NCBI RefSeq assembly: GCF_029931775.1
Contig: NC_079312.1
Location: 122,882,872 to 122,946,871, forward strand
Direction of reading: 5' to 3'
Source of the DNA: Euleptes europaea
Lineage: Eukaryota > Chordata > Lepidosauria > Squamata > Sphaerodactylidae
DNA length: 64,000 bases
Below the pieces are notes generated by a model. The model did no database searches, was not told the origin of the DNA, and saw only the letters and a program-made list of their open reading frames with translations. Below are positions 27,761-37,494 of the stretch, in pieces; within the stretch, counting starts at the first letter, position 1, and each line of letters begins with the position of its first letter. A program made the position numbers and the translations under genes.

Positions 27761-27945
27761 CAAAACTATTCTTATGTTTGCACTTGAAAGTCCCCATGAA
27801 AGCATCAATATCGTCATACAAAAAAGGTACAAAATCTATCCTGAAACTTTCCAAAGTTTCCACAACAGGATAAAATCAAAACTGTTCTTATGTTTGCACT
27901 TGAAAGTCCCCATGAAAGCATCAATATCCTCATACAAAAAAGTAG
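27711..27945 (+). repeat. Two-unit tandem duplication, period about 116 bp
   Basis: GTACAAAATCTATCCTGAAAC...CATGAAAGCATCAATATC occurs twice (from 27711 and 27827) with only a few differences. Confidence 0.88.
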
Positions 27946-28792
27946 CCCCAGCTTTATGATAGTCCTTCAGAATATTTTATATTATAGTAGCTGTTTCTAT
28001 ATATCTGCAAAAGGGACGGCTGTTGTGTTAACCTATTCAACACACTTTCAAATTGTAATTATGAAAAAATAATTTAGACATCCATGGTTGCCCAGTGGGT
28101 ATAAGCCATTAAAAGCTAGCTACAACTGAATTCAGTAGAATGGGAACTAATCAAGAATAACTTTTGCTGGGTTGTGCCCAATGACTTCATTCTAGCAATT
28201 TGTACGTTGTGATTGGTGCAGGTACCCCAGATCCTCATAGACCATCAAGCCAGAGATGGGATTAGAGCAGAAATTCCATAATCAGAACATTTGTTTGGGG
28301 TTAGCTTTAATACATTACCCAAAGTGAACATGGTGTTTTACAGAGAAATGAGGAGCTGTCCAAGGACCTGACAAACTAAATTAAGAGAGTTTGTGGGCGA
28401 TAGGAAGAGACAGCAGAGGACATGCAGAAGGGAAGAGATAGCTGAGGACGTCTGACTGAGGAAGAATGAGACAGACAAGGATGGATAAAAAGAAATAAAT
28501 GTAAGGGCATGCAGTTACAAATACTGGGAGTTTGTTCCATTTATGGATATGGGCTAAGGAAATAAAGTGACAGCTTTCATTAGAAGGGGGATTTGAGAAG
28601 GGCTTTGAAAGAACAGTGATGTGAAGGACTGGAAAAAAGGTGTATGTGAAAATGGGGAGACATTTTTGAAAATTTTCCAATGAAAATCAAATAATTGTTT
28701 AAACAAGGGGGGGGAACTAATGCATTTTTTTCTTTTAGAATGGAGAGTGAATAATTTTGGGGGAATGTTTAAAATTTTGTTTTAGCTATAAT
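27946..28792. other. Intergenic, nothing recognised
   Basis: AT-rich, non-coding. Confidence 0.5.
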
Positions 28793-29001
28793 TAGGGTTG
28801 CCAGGTCCCTCTTCGCCACTGGTGGGAGGTTTTTGGAGGTGGAGCTGAGGAGGGAGGGGTTGGGGGAGGGGAGGGACTTCAATGCCATAGAGTCCAATTG
28901 CCAAAGCAGCCCTTTTCTCCAGGCGAACTGATCCCTATCGGCTGGAGATCAGTTGTAACAGCAGGAGATCTCCAGCTCGTACCTAGAGGTTGGCAACCCT
29001 A
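28793..29001 (+). mobile_element. hAT MITE copy H9
   Basis: Perfect duplication GCTATAAT at both ends. Confidence 0.93.
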
Positions 29002-29099
29002 GCTATAATCTATATAAAATACTTTCTAATAGTTAAATACTAACAATGTAAGGCAATCTAAAGTTTTGGATAGTTACTATGCCTATGTACAACCCTCAA

Positions 29100-29245
29100 A
29101 AGTGACTTCGGCAGGGGTCCCTAATCGTGTTGATCCTGTGGGCACTTTTGGAATTTTGAGTAGGGCGCTACCGCAAAATGAGTGTCATGCTGCTGGGCCC
29201 AGTCCACAGAGTAATGGGAGGTTGGAAGCCAAATTATGCCTTGAT
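29100..29245 (+). mobile_element. hAT-like repeat fragment (CAGGGGTCCC type)
   Basis: GGCAGGGGTCCCTAATCGTG...CACTTTTGGAATTTTGAG. Related to the longer copy starting at about 29474. Confidence 0.5.
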
Positions 29246-29473
29246 ATCTGAGGGCACAGCATACTGTTCCAATCCAAATATGTGCATTAACTAATTTATG
29301 AATTTTCTGTTCCTAAATAGTAAAGTGGGTGTAATAAAATAGCCCGTGTATTTCAATTTCCCCCAGAATTTCTACTTCCCCCATGGCTTCACATTTTTTT
29401 AGAAATGTTGCATGGGGAAAAATCTGGACTACTCGTTCTGAGATAAGGTAAAGTGATTTATAGCTTAGCTTGT

Positions 29474-30030
29474 AACTGACTTGGGCAGGGGACCCTGATC
29501 TTTTGGAGCCTATGAACACTTTTGTAATTTTGAGAACTGGAAGTTGGTCCCCACCGCAAAATGGCTGCCATGTGTTGCTGGGGTAGGGTTGCCAACCTCC
29601 AGGTACTAGCTGGAGATCTCCTGCTATTAGAACTGATCTCCAGCTGATAGAAATCAATTGACCTGGAGAAACTGGCCCCTTTGGCAACTGGACTCTATGG
29701 CATTGAAGTCCCTCCCCTCCCCAACCCCCGTCTTCCTCAAGCTCCGCCCCAAAAACCTCCCACTGGTGGCGAAGAGGGACCTGGCAACCCTATGCTAGGG
29801 CCAATCCCAAAGTGATGGGAGGCTACAAGCCAAGCGTCCCTCCATGGTGGAACCAGTTGTTTCTGAATGGTGAGTCCCTGTGGAGACAAAGGTGAGGCCT
29901 CTTGGGCTCTTTTGAAGCAACTCTTGCCCCACTGAGGCAGAGGAAATACAGGGCGGGTTCTTTACATCCAGAAAGAGATGCTTTGTTGACATCAGGCCAG
30001 TTACGGGCGCTCTGTTGGGGACCACTAGCC
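29474..30030 (+). mobile_element. hAT-like element (CAGGGG...) split by H10
   Basis: CAGGGGACCCTGATCTTTTGG at left and GTTGGGGACCACTAGCC at right look like inverted ends. Interrupted by the MITE at 29584-29792. Confidence 0.5.
29584..29792 (-). mobile_element. hAT MITE copy H10
   Basis: Flanks TGCTGGGG/TGCTAGGG match at 7 of 8 positions. Inserted in an older hAT-like repeat. Confidence 0.88.
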
Positions 30031-30039
30031 TAGGATATA

Positions 30040-30620
30040 ACCTATATCAGCAGACAAACCTGTCATGAACACATATTAGCAGAGCATTTACATAACTTAA
30101 AATGAAGGCAAAGGTACATGTATTTAGAGGTAAAGCCAATATGGTCGTTTTCATAGCTTTTTGATTTTGTATTTTATTGTCATCTCTATCAGTCTATCTC
30201 GTTTTTGTTGCTGAGGATGATGATTTTTAAAATTTCTTTTTCAGCATTGTTATGACACTTTATGTACTTTTTATGTGTTTTGTATGTGTACACAATTTTT
30301 ACATTGTATATTTAAATGAGCTTTGGTTGCTTTGATATGCTAAAAATGCAGGATATAAATAAAATAAATATATAAATAATGCACGTAGGAAGCTGAAAAA
30401 CATGTATTCTTACAGAAGATACTTGGGGTAAACTGGTGCAAAAATAAATAAAGATTTGTGGTTTTATCATAAGAAACCAAAATAGGAAGTTTGAATAAAA
30501 CCAGCAAGTTTGCAAAACTGGATCTTATTCCTACAAGTGTTCACCAAAGTCACAAACTCTACCCCTTCTCCCACTCTCCTTCCCCATGAATATTTGAGAG
30601 GCAGTGGGATCTGGGTGTGT
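30040..30620. other. Intergenic, AT-rich
   Basis: Nothing recognised beyond a LINE-like (AAAT)n stretch at about 30350-30380. Confidence 0.45.
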
Positions 30621-30622
30621 GA

Positions 30623-30888
30623 GGGGATTGGTGGTTAAGAGCAGTGGACTCTGATCTGGAGAACTGGGTTTGATTCCCCGCTTCTCCACATGAGCGGTGG
30701 ACTCTAATCTGGTGAACAGGGTTGGTTTCCCCATTCCTACACATGAAGCTTGCTGGGTGACCTTGGGCTAATCCTCACAATGTGTCTGTTGTAGGGAGAG
30801 GAAGGGAAGGAGATTGTAAGCCGGTTTGATTCTCCTTAAGTGGTAGCGAAAGTCAGCATATAAAAACCAACTCTCTTCTTCTTCTTCC
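30623..30888 (+). mobile_element. CORE-SINE copy V4
   Basis: TTGGTGGTTAAGAGCAGTGG, GGGTTTGATTCCCC, GGTGACCTTGGGC, TTGTAAGCCGGTTTGATTC and the (TTC)n tail. Confidence 0.85.
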
Positions 30889-31397
30889 CTCCTATCATAT
30901 GGGGTGGATACCTGCCACCACTCAAACATATCTGCCCTTTCCTTTCTGGCAGCATTTTGAGGCACTGAAGGAGGCAAACCATGTCCATTCACAAACTGCA
31001 ACACACTCCCCTCTCCTCTGCCTGCTAATTCTCCAGTCAAGTCAGGTGGTCTGGTCTATGCATGGATAAATGGTCAGCTGCTTAGGTGCCTTTGAGCTTT
31101 GCTTTGGACAGATTAAGCAGAGAACACGAACCCTACTCATTGAAATCCTGTAGTTTAAACCCCTTTCCAGAGTAAAATTAGACTGTTGCACTGTTTAACA
31201 CCACTCCCTGACTTGGTAGAATTTTGAGCACAACCCCCAAAAATCTAGATTCAAGAGCCCTCTCGTCTGTACATTTCTTGATAGCCTTAGGAAGTTAGTG
31301 CACACAATCCAACAAGTCACTGGTGTACTAATATGCACAAGTATATCCAGTGCAAGCAGGCATTACGTTCAATGTCAGAGGACCTGTATACTCAGAA
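30889..31397. other. Intergenic, nothing recognised
   Basis: Non-coding. Confidence 0.5.
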
Positions 31398-32303
31398 TGG
31401 AGAAGCATACATGACCTCAGAGAAGCCATCACCCCTCAGATGACTTCTAGTCTTTGTGTTGATTACTGTATTTTTCTCTCCATAAGACACACCTGACCAT
31501 AAGACGCCCCCCCCAGCTGGCTGTCGGATCGGGGAACGCTGGCTCGCACCGTCCCGATGTGCCCAGCGAGCTCTGTGCGGGGCCGCCTGCCTCCCAGCTG
31601 GCCGTCGGGGCGGGGAAGACCGGCTCGTGCCCTCCCGACGCGTCTAGCTCTGTGCGCCCCGCCCGCCTCCCAGCGCACCATCCCGATGCGCCCAGCTCTG
31701 TGCGCCCCACCCGCCTCCCAGCGCCCCGTCCCGACGCACCCAGCTCTGCGCGCCCCGCCCACCTCCCAACTGGTCATCGGGGCTGGGAACGCCAGCTCGT
31801 GTCGTTCCAGCGCACCCAGATGGCTCTGTGCGACCTGCCCGCCTCCCAGCTGGCCGTCGGGGCGGGGAAAGCCGGCTCGCGTCATTCCGACGCACCCAGC
31901 CGGCTGGCGGGAGGGGAGGGGGTCCCTCCGCCTGGCTCTGGGAGTCCCAGATGGACCGGGCTAGGGTCTATAAGACGCACATTCACTCCATAAGACACAC
32001 AGACATTTCCCCTCACTTTTGAGGAGGAAAAAAGTGTGTCTTATGGAGCGAAAAATATGGTATGCATGCCATTTCTGACCATCAGAGGTCGTCTTGCTCT
32101 CCCCCCGAGTTTCTCCGCATTTTGCCAGCGTTTTCAGAGACCTGTTTTATCTCAAATCTGAAAACATGGGCAAAACGTGGGGAAAAGCAGGGGGAGAGCA
32201 AGGCGACCTCTGATGGTCAGAAATGGCATTCATAAGCAACACAAAGACCCGAAATCATCGGAGAGTTGCTGGCAAGGGAAACAGCCATGCAGAAAAGACC
32301 TTC
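31398..32303. mobile_element. Foldback MITE copy P1b, interrupted
   Basis: The left arm (about 31398-31465: CATCACCCCTC, TCTTTGTGTTGATTA) and the rest (32061-32303, ending GGAAACAGCCATGCAGAAAAG) align to P1a at 747-1030. The gap is the 595-bp insertion. Confidence 0.72.
31466..32060. mobile_element. TA-flanked MITE with GC-rich tandem interior
   Basis: Ends CTGTATTTTTCTCTCCATAAG and CTTATGGAGCGAAAAATATGG are inverted repeats, flanked by TA on both sides (Tc1/mariner-like). The middle (about 31503-31930) is over 70% GC by eye with repeated GCTCTGTGCGCCCCGCCCGCC units. The long ORFs it carries on both strands are composition artefacts. Confidence 0.7.
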
Positions 32304-32439
32304 CAGCATAATGCCGAATTGGGGAGTGTCTTGGAGCCAGCTTCTTACTGCAGTTCCCCCTGGCAGTTCCTGGCATGCAATAACCCACATGATCCTAATG
32401 CTATGATGACCGTAGCATACAATTAAACACACGAAGACA

Positions 32440-33270
32440 GTAGCTGGAATGGAAATGGCCACAACTTTATTGTTGTGGCATTGGCGTTGCATAGGGGCTG
32501 GATCCAAGGCATCGGCCCAACCTGCCTGCCGGCAGAAGCATCCTACCCCCCAGCCCACCTGCTGGGAGTAGCCTGAGATGGCAGTGTGTGGGACCAGCTT
32601 GGACGGCAGCCTGCTGTGTGGGTCCCCTTCCACTTGGCGGGAGGCCACCACCTGGACAGCCCCTGCCTGGGCATGTCCCATCCTGACAGCCCCGGATTGG
32701 GCATGTCCCATCCTGACAGCCCCCAATTGGGCATGTCCCATCCTGACAGCCCCCAACTGGGCATGTCCAATCCTAACAGCCCCCGTCTGGGCATGTCCCT
32801 GTTCCAGGCCTCCCCCAAAACCCCTTATTAGGATCCCCTTAATGGGGAAAGGGGGCACGCAGGCCGCCTTTCCCCCCAAAATGGATCCGGCCCCATGCCA
32901 AAACCGCCAAGAGTTGTGATGAATTGACATGAAATTGACCTAAAAACCAAACAGCCCAAGTATAGGGAGGGAGGGACAAATTAGGCAGCAAACTCAGCTG
33001 GGAAGGGGACGACTTCTCAACTACCTAGCTGGAGAAGCCAAGTGCAAAGCTCAGGCCTGAACCTGCCTGCTGGCCCCACCCCTATTGACCAAGGGCCTGA
33101 TTGGTCATTTGCCATATGGGCGGGCCAGGAAGGTATGCAGCAGGGTGGGGAAGGGCAGTATGCAGGCTGCCCAGCTGAGCCCTGCCACAGCAGTCAAACC
33201 CCTGTCTTTGTGCCAGCTCCCACCCCTCCCCCAGCATATGCCGGAAACTGGGCTTGCGTAAGTCTAAGCC
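32440..33270 (-). mobile_element. LTR-like repeat family B, copy 1
   Basis: Shares a core of about 330 bp with 40760-42010 and 55170-56215. On the minus strand AATAAAGTTGTGGCC lies near the 3' end and a CCAAT box (GACCAATCAGG) upstream. It contains a 30-bp VNTR. Best read as a solo-LTR fossil; ends not resolved and no gene content. Confidence 0.5.
32689..32805 (+). repeat. 30-bp VNTR inside LTR-like copy 1
   Basis: TGGGCATGTCCCATCCTGAC plus ten variable bases, about four full units and a partial fifth. Copy 2 has one unit (about 41000) and copy 3 has none recognisable. Confidence 0.85.
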
Positions 33271-33885
33271 TTGTCTTTTAATTCATGCTTGTCCTCCTAG
33301 CGCATCAGAGCTCCTGCACACCCAAGAAATATCTGGTCTAGAACAAATATCCCTCTCCTTTTGCTCTCCATCAGCAAACAAGTACTAATCTTTTTTCTTA
33401 ACAGTGATGGAGGGTGGTGACTGTAAAGTAATGAATAACCTTCATGCAAAGAAAGAGTTTGTATTGGGGGGAAAGAGTGTGTTTGGAATGAAAAAGTTAC
33501 AGATAAGGCACATCCTTTTGTTTGTTATGAATTGTTCTAAACACTCTTTTTTTCTTTTCCCTTCTTTCTTTGTATCAAGTTTCTGTGTGGAGTAATGTAT
33601 ACAATGAGTACAATAAATAACTGAAATTGCAAAAAAACAGATTTTGTGTAAAGAAACCCTTGAAATGCAATACAAATACCTATATTTATTCTAGCTAGAT
33701 ATGAATCCAGTAGCACCTCAGAGACCAACAAGATTTGTTCCCTTCTGAAACTAGCTTCATGATTATGCCGTGGGCTTAAAAATGGAACGTGCATTTTTCC
33801 AAACAAAGTCTCCTCTGGATTTGACTGCAACAATGAAATCTCAAGCTACAGTTATTGTACTTATTCTAGCAATTATTTCTCAGAA
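33271..33885. other. Intergenic, mostly unrecognised
   Basis: A weak GTAGCACCTCAGAGACCAAC retro-repeat fragment at about 33705-33760. Confidence 0.4.
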
Positions 33886-34005
33886 TCATAAAATCATAGA
33901 GTTGGAAGGGGCCATACAGGCCACCTAGTCCAACCCCCTGCTCAATCCAGGATCAGCCTAGAGCATCCCTGACAGGTGCTTGTCCAGCCTCTGCTTAAAG
34001 ACTGC
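33886..34005 (-). mobile_element. CR1 LINE 3' end (short)
   Basis: AGAATCATAAAATCATAGAG and GGCCACCTAGTCCAACCCCC. Confidence 0.85.
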
Positions 34006-34869
34006 TTCTATTTGGGAATGTACAGAGAATCAGATCAATGTGAAGTCATCTCTGGGCAAAGCTTTGGTGCTTTGCTGACACAGAAGATAGTTATTACTTC
34101 CAGAAATCCTTTGCAGCTGAGGAGAAAAGTCCAGACGATTTTCAAGAGCTTGAGTCTCTGCAAACTTTGCCTCAGAAGGTATATAAATAATGCATATATT
34201 CTGCCAGAATATCACACATATATTCCAACAATGGGAATTCATTATTCATACCCCATAGAATGGACACCATAGAGCCCTAGGACCCTTGATTTTTTAAATT
34301 ACCCCAATAGCCCAATCTCAACCAGGGCATAAAGGTTAAAAAAGAAAACGAACAGAGAAAAATGTGCTGTACATGAATGGCAAAAGGTGCAGCATTACCT
34401 GAAGTTCCTCAGCTTCCCTGAGTCACAGTGAGAGAAACATTCTGCTGTCAAATGAATTTCATTTCCTTAGTGGATTTTTGTCTGGTGGAAGGAACAAGAG
34501 TTTAAAAGGTTGTCATGGCATGCTGAACAGTGTCAGACTTGGCATATTATCAGTTAAAGTTGTAGGCAGTTGGTCCCAAAGTGCTTGGGTTTCTTTCCAG
34601 TCAACCAAAAGGCCAAGATGTCTCTTCGGGGCCACAAGTACAAACACCTTTTGAACTTTATTCTGCTTGAGATAGCACACACGCATGCACACACACACTA
34701 CTGAAGACAGAAATTTAGCTGTTGAAAGTTTCATAGCAGAAAGGTTCTGATGGACTTCCTGTGCTTGACTTCAGAGATACTGCTCCTTTGTAACTCCTTC
34801 GTTTATTTTAGTCTGAAGGAAGATAGCCTTAAAGCAATTTTGTAGTGTTTTTAAAAGTTCTAATCCCTA
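34006..34869. other. Intergenic, nothing recognised
   Basis: Non-coding. Confidence 0.5.
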
Positions 34870-35021
34870 CAATGGGAGATTAGATATCTGGGAGAGGTCA
34901 TCTGGAGATGTGAGCTGGGTTGTCATCAATATGTGGATGATACTCAGCTCTATCTTGAGCTTCCCACATATCCAAGAAAGGATCTGTTTGTCCAGCCACA
35001 GATCCAAGGAAGGATATGTTT

Positions 35022-35232
35022 GGGGAGAGGCTGTGGCTCAGTGGTAGAGCATCTGCTTGGCATGCAGAAGGTCCCAGGTTCAATCCCCAGCATCTCGTTA
35101 AAGGGACTAGGCAAGTAGGTGATGTGAAAGACCCCTGCCTGAGACCCTGGAGAGCTGCTGCTGATCTGAGTAGACAATACTGACTGAAGGACCAATGGTC
35201 AGATTCAGTATAAGGCAGCTTTATGTGTTCAA
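35022..35232 (+). mobile_element. tRNA-Ala-like SINE, copy R1
   Basis: A box TGGCTCAGTGGTAGAGC, pseudo-anticodon arm TCTGC TTGGCAT GCAGA, B box GGTTCAATCCC, and a unique body ending GATTCAGTATAAGGCAGC. Confidence 0.85.
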
Positions 35233-35274
35233 GTCTGTGGAAGCCATGAACTGGTGCCTGGAGACAGTTTTGGG

Positions 35275-35579
35275 ACCATCCTCGCCATTGGTGTCTCCCC
35301 AGTTTAGGCCAGTTGGGCCTTGGAGATGACCGACCTTCTGATTAACACCTTGGCAAACCTCCTTGACAAGAACATATCATAGAAGCTGGCCATTGAGACA
35401 GGGTGCCATCTTTGTTAAATTGGGTTTTAAGTTTTTATTATATGTTTTAAATGCTTCCATATTTATGTGTTTTATGCTTTATTGCATTATCTGTTGGAAG
35501 CCGCCCTGAGCCCTGTGGTGCCAGAGACGGTGGTGTATGTATGTATGTATCTATAAACAAACAAACAAATAAATAAATG
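35275..35579 (+). mobile_element. LINE 3' end with AAAC/AAAT tail
   Basis: TTTATTATATGTTTTAAATG...GAAGCCGCCCTGAGCCCTG then (GTAT)n and (AAAC)n/(AAAT)n. Confidence 0.6.
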
Positions 35580-35663
35580 ACTGCTAACAAGTTGAAACTT
35601 AATCTTGACAAAATGGAAGTGCTACTGATAGAAGGATTGACCCAGGAACTGGAATGTCTCCTG

Positions 35664-35957
35664 TAGTGGTTAAGAGCGGTGGTTTGGAGCGGTGGAGTCT
35701 GATCTGGAGAATCGGGTTTGATTCCCTACTCCTCCACATGAGCAGCGGAGGCTAATATGGAGAACTGGATTTGTTTCCCCACTCCTACACACCAAGCCAG
35801 CTGGGTGACTTTAGGCGAGTCACACTCTTTCAGCCCCACTGACTTTACAAGGTGTCTGTTGTGGGGAGGGGAAGGGAAGGTGATTGTAAGCCGGTTTGAT
35901 TCTCCCTTAAGTGGCAGGGAAAGTTGGCATATAAAAACCAACTCTTCTTCTTCTTCT
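35664..35957 (+). mobile_element. CORE-SINE copy V5
   Basis: GTAGTGGTTAAGAGCGG head, GGGTTTGATTCCCTAC, AGCTGGGTGACTTTAGGC and the (TTC)n tail. Full length. Confidence 0.87.
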
Positions 35958-36000
35958 TTGGACAACCTGCTGCAAACCCAGCTAGGTAAAAGCATGATTG

Positions 36001-37340
36001 TGTATTTATTTATTTGCTACAAATTACATTTCTCAAAGTTCCTTTCCATTAATAATTCATTGTAAGCAGAAACCTAGCAGAACATGCCGAATGCTAGGCC
36101 AGAACATTTCTCCCTGGTGTGCTAATTTTTTGTGAGGAATTCTTGTATGGGGCTGGGGGAATATTAAAAATGTGATTCTCTACCTTCAGGGCCATTTCAA
36201 CATATTTATTGCCCCGGCCAAGGAGCTCCTATTTCCTCCTGCCACCCTACTACCAGATGGGTTGAAGCCCATATGCTGTGTTGGCACCCTCCTCATTGTG
36301 CTACCCCAAGCAGTTGCTTGGGTGACTTGTCCAGACAACTGGCCTTGCCTACCTGCAGAGGAAAAGCCCATCTTTCCACCTCAGAATTCTGTCATCTCCC
36401 TAGTCTGTGTCAAGTAGACCAGGCTTAATTTTCCTACGTAACACTGAAGGAACGATCAAAAAGCGTCACAATTGTCTTGGGGCTTCTAAAATGTACCTTC
36501 TATGCCCTGTGTGAATGAAAGCTGTAAGAACAAATTTAGTTTTGTCCTGACTTTCTTGCTGAACCCCCTCCCACACAAAAATGATATCTTTCTATCGTCA
36601 AATTAGTCACTCTTGCAAGCTCTACAAGGGCTTCAAACCCCTGTGAAACTAAATAGGTCAGGTATGTGGCTCAGACCATGGGTACTATATTTACTTTTTA
36701 AAGTCTGTCATGCAGCTGAGCACTATACATAGCTGCCTTTGCTCAAGGCAAAAGGCTTCAGAACATGGAGTGCTTCCCCTTTCCAAAAATGCCTGGGAGT
36801 TTAATTAAACTTCTAATATAAACTAGCTGGCAGGAGAGAACACCTTATCAGCTTGCTGATTGCTTGCAATTCCAAGTAAGTTATTGTACTTCTGGTGTAT
36901 ATTAAATGGGTATAAATTTGTAAGATTTACTGTCTTTCAGTTTCAGGGTAATCTCTCTCTCTCTCTCCAAGTGAATTATTATTGCAATCTTATTAACCTG
37001 TTTGTATATATTGTGCAATAAGGGAGAGGTGGAATTAATTAACCTAAAATGATTTTAGTATTTTGTTATATTCTTAGTTTTGTAAGATCAAAATATGATA
37101 TAGTTGAAACCCCTGAGTGTCCAAAGTAAAGAGCTGCTTTGAGCAATTTCATAGAACTGCTCTTCACTGAAAGAGGCTGAATGAGTAATATTTGATTATA
37201 ATTCAAGAATTGGCGTGAAATGTTACTGGTTCTTTGCTTGCTTGCCGTTTATTGAAGAATAAAAATTGTCACTGTGTCTATGGCAAAAATGACCAATCTA
37301 TTCCATCACCTAAATCTGTTTTCCTTTCTATCAGGTGACG
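36001..37340. other. DHRS7C upstream region
   Basis: No repeat in the last kilobase and no CpG island. An E-box CAGCTG lies at 36713-36718 and a near-MEF2 CTATATTTAC at 36685-36694. A (CT)n run lies at 36953-36967. The transcription start is not placeable. Confidence 0.35.
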
Positions 37341-37494
37341 ATGGGTGCCCTGGCTGTGCTTATTCTCCCATTGCTTGTAGTTGGAATCAGTGGGATAGTA
37401 TATATTTATCGGTCAGTTGTTCAGCTGATGTCAAAATCTGTTGTGCGGAGTAAAGTTGTAGTGATCACGGACGCTGTTTCTGGTATGGGCAAGG
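37341..37494 (+). CDS. DHRS7C: DHRS7C coding exon 1
   Basis: Membrane anchor plus first beta strand and TDAVSGMGK. The donor AAGG|GTAAGC leaves one base of codon 52. TTTCTATCAG ends at 37334, so a 5' UTR exon further upstream is possible. Confidence 0.93.

Larger units (their letters stand above)
34870..36000 (+). mobile_element. L2-like LINE fragment with SINE insertions
   Basis: Readable RT pieces: YVDDTQLYLELP (34930-34970) with the catalytic V-DD box, then SVEAMNWCLE (about 35236-35265), then ANKLKLNLDKMEVLL (about 35583-35630). Between them sit a tRNA-Ala-like SINE (35022-35232), another LINE 3' end (about 35275-35579) and then a CORE-SINE (35664-35957). Dead. Confidence 0.7.

Noticed and set aside
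31447-31993. Overlapping 83-144 aa ORFs on both strands
   Set aside because: GC-rich tandem interior of a MITE with few stop codons by composition.
32217-32930. 237-aa minus-strand ORF with 10-residue repeats
   Set aside because: The repeats come from the 30-bp VNTR in an LTR-like repeat. Both strands are open there and no host domain is visible.
35022-35095. tRNA-Ala gene
   Set aside because: The head has A and B boxes and an anticodon-like arm, but the acceptor stem does not pair and it continues into a SINE body.
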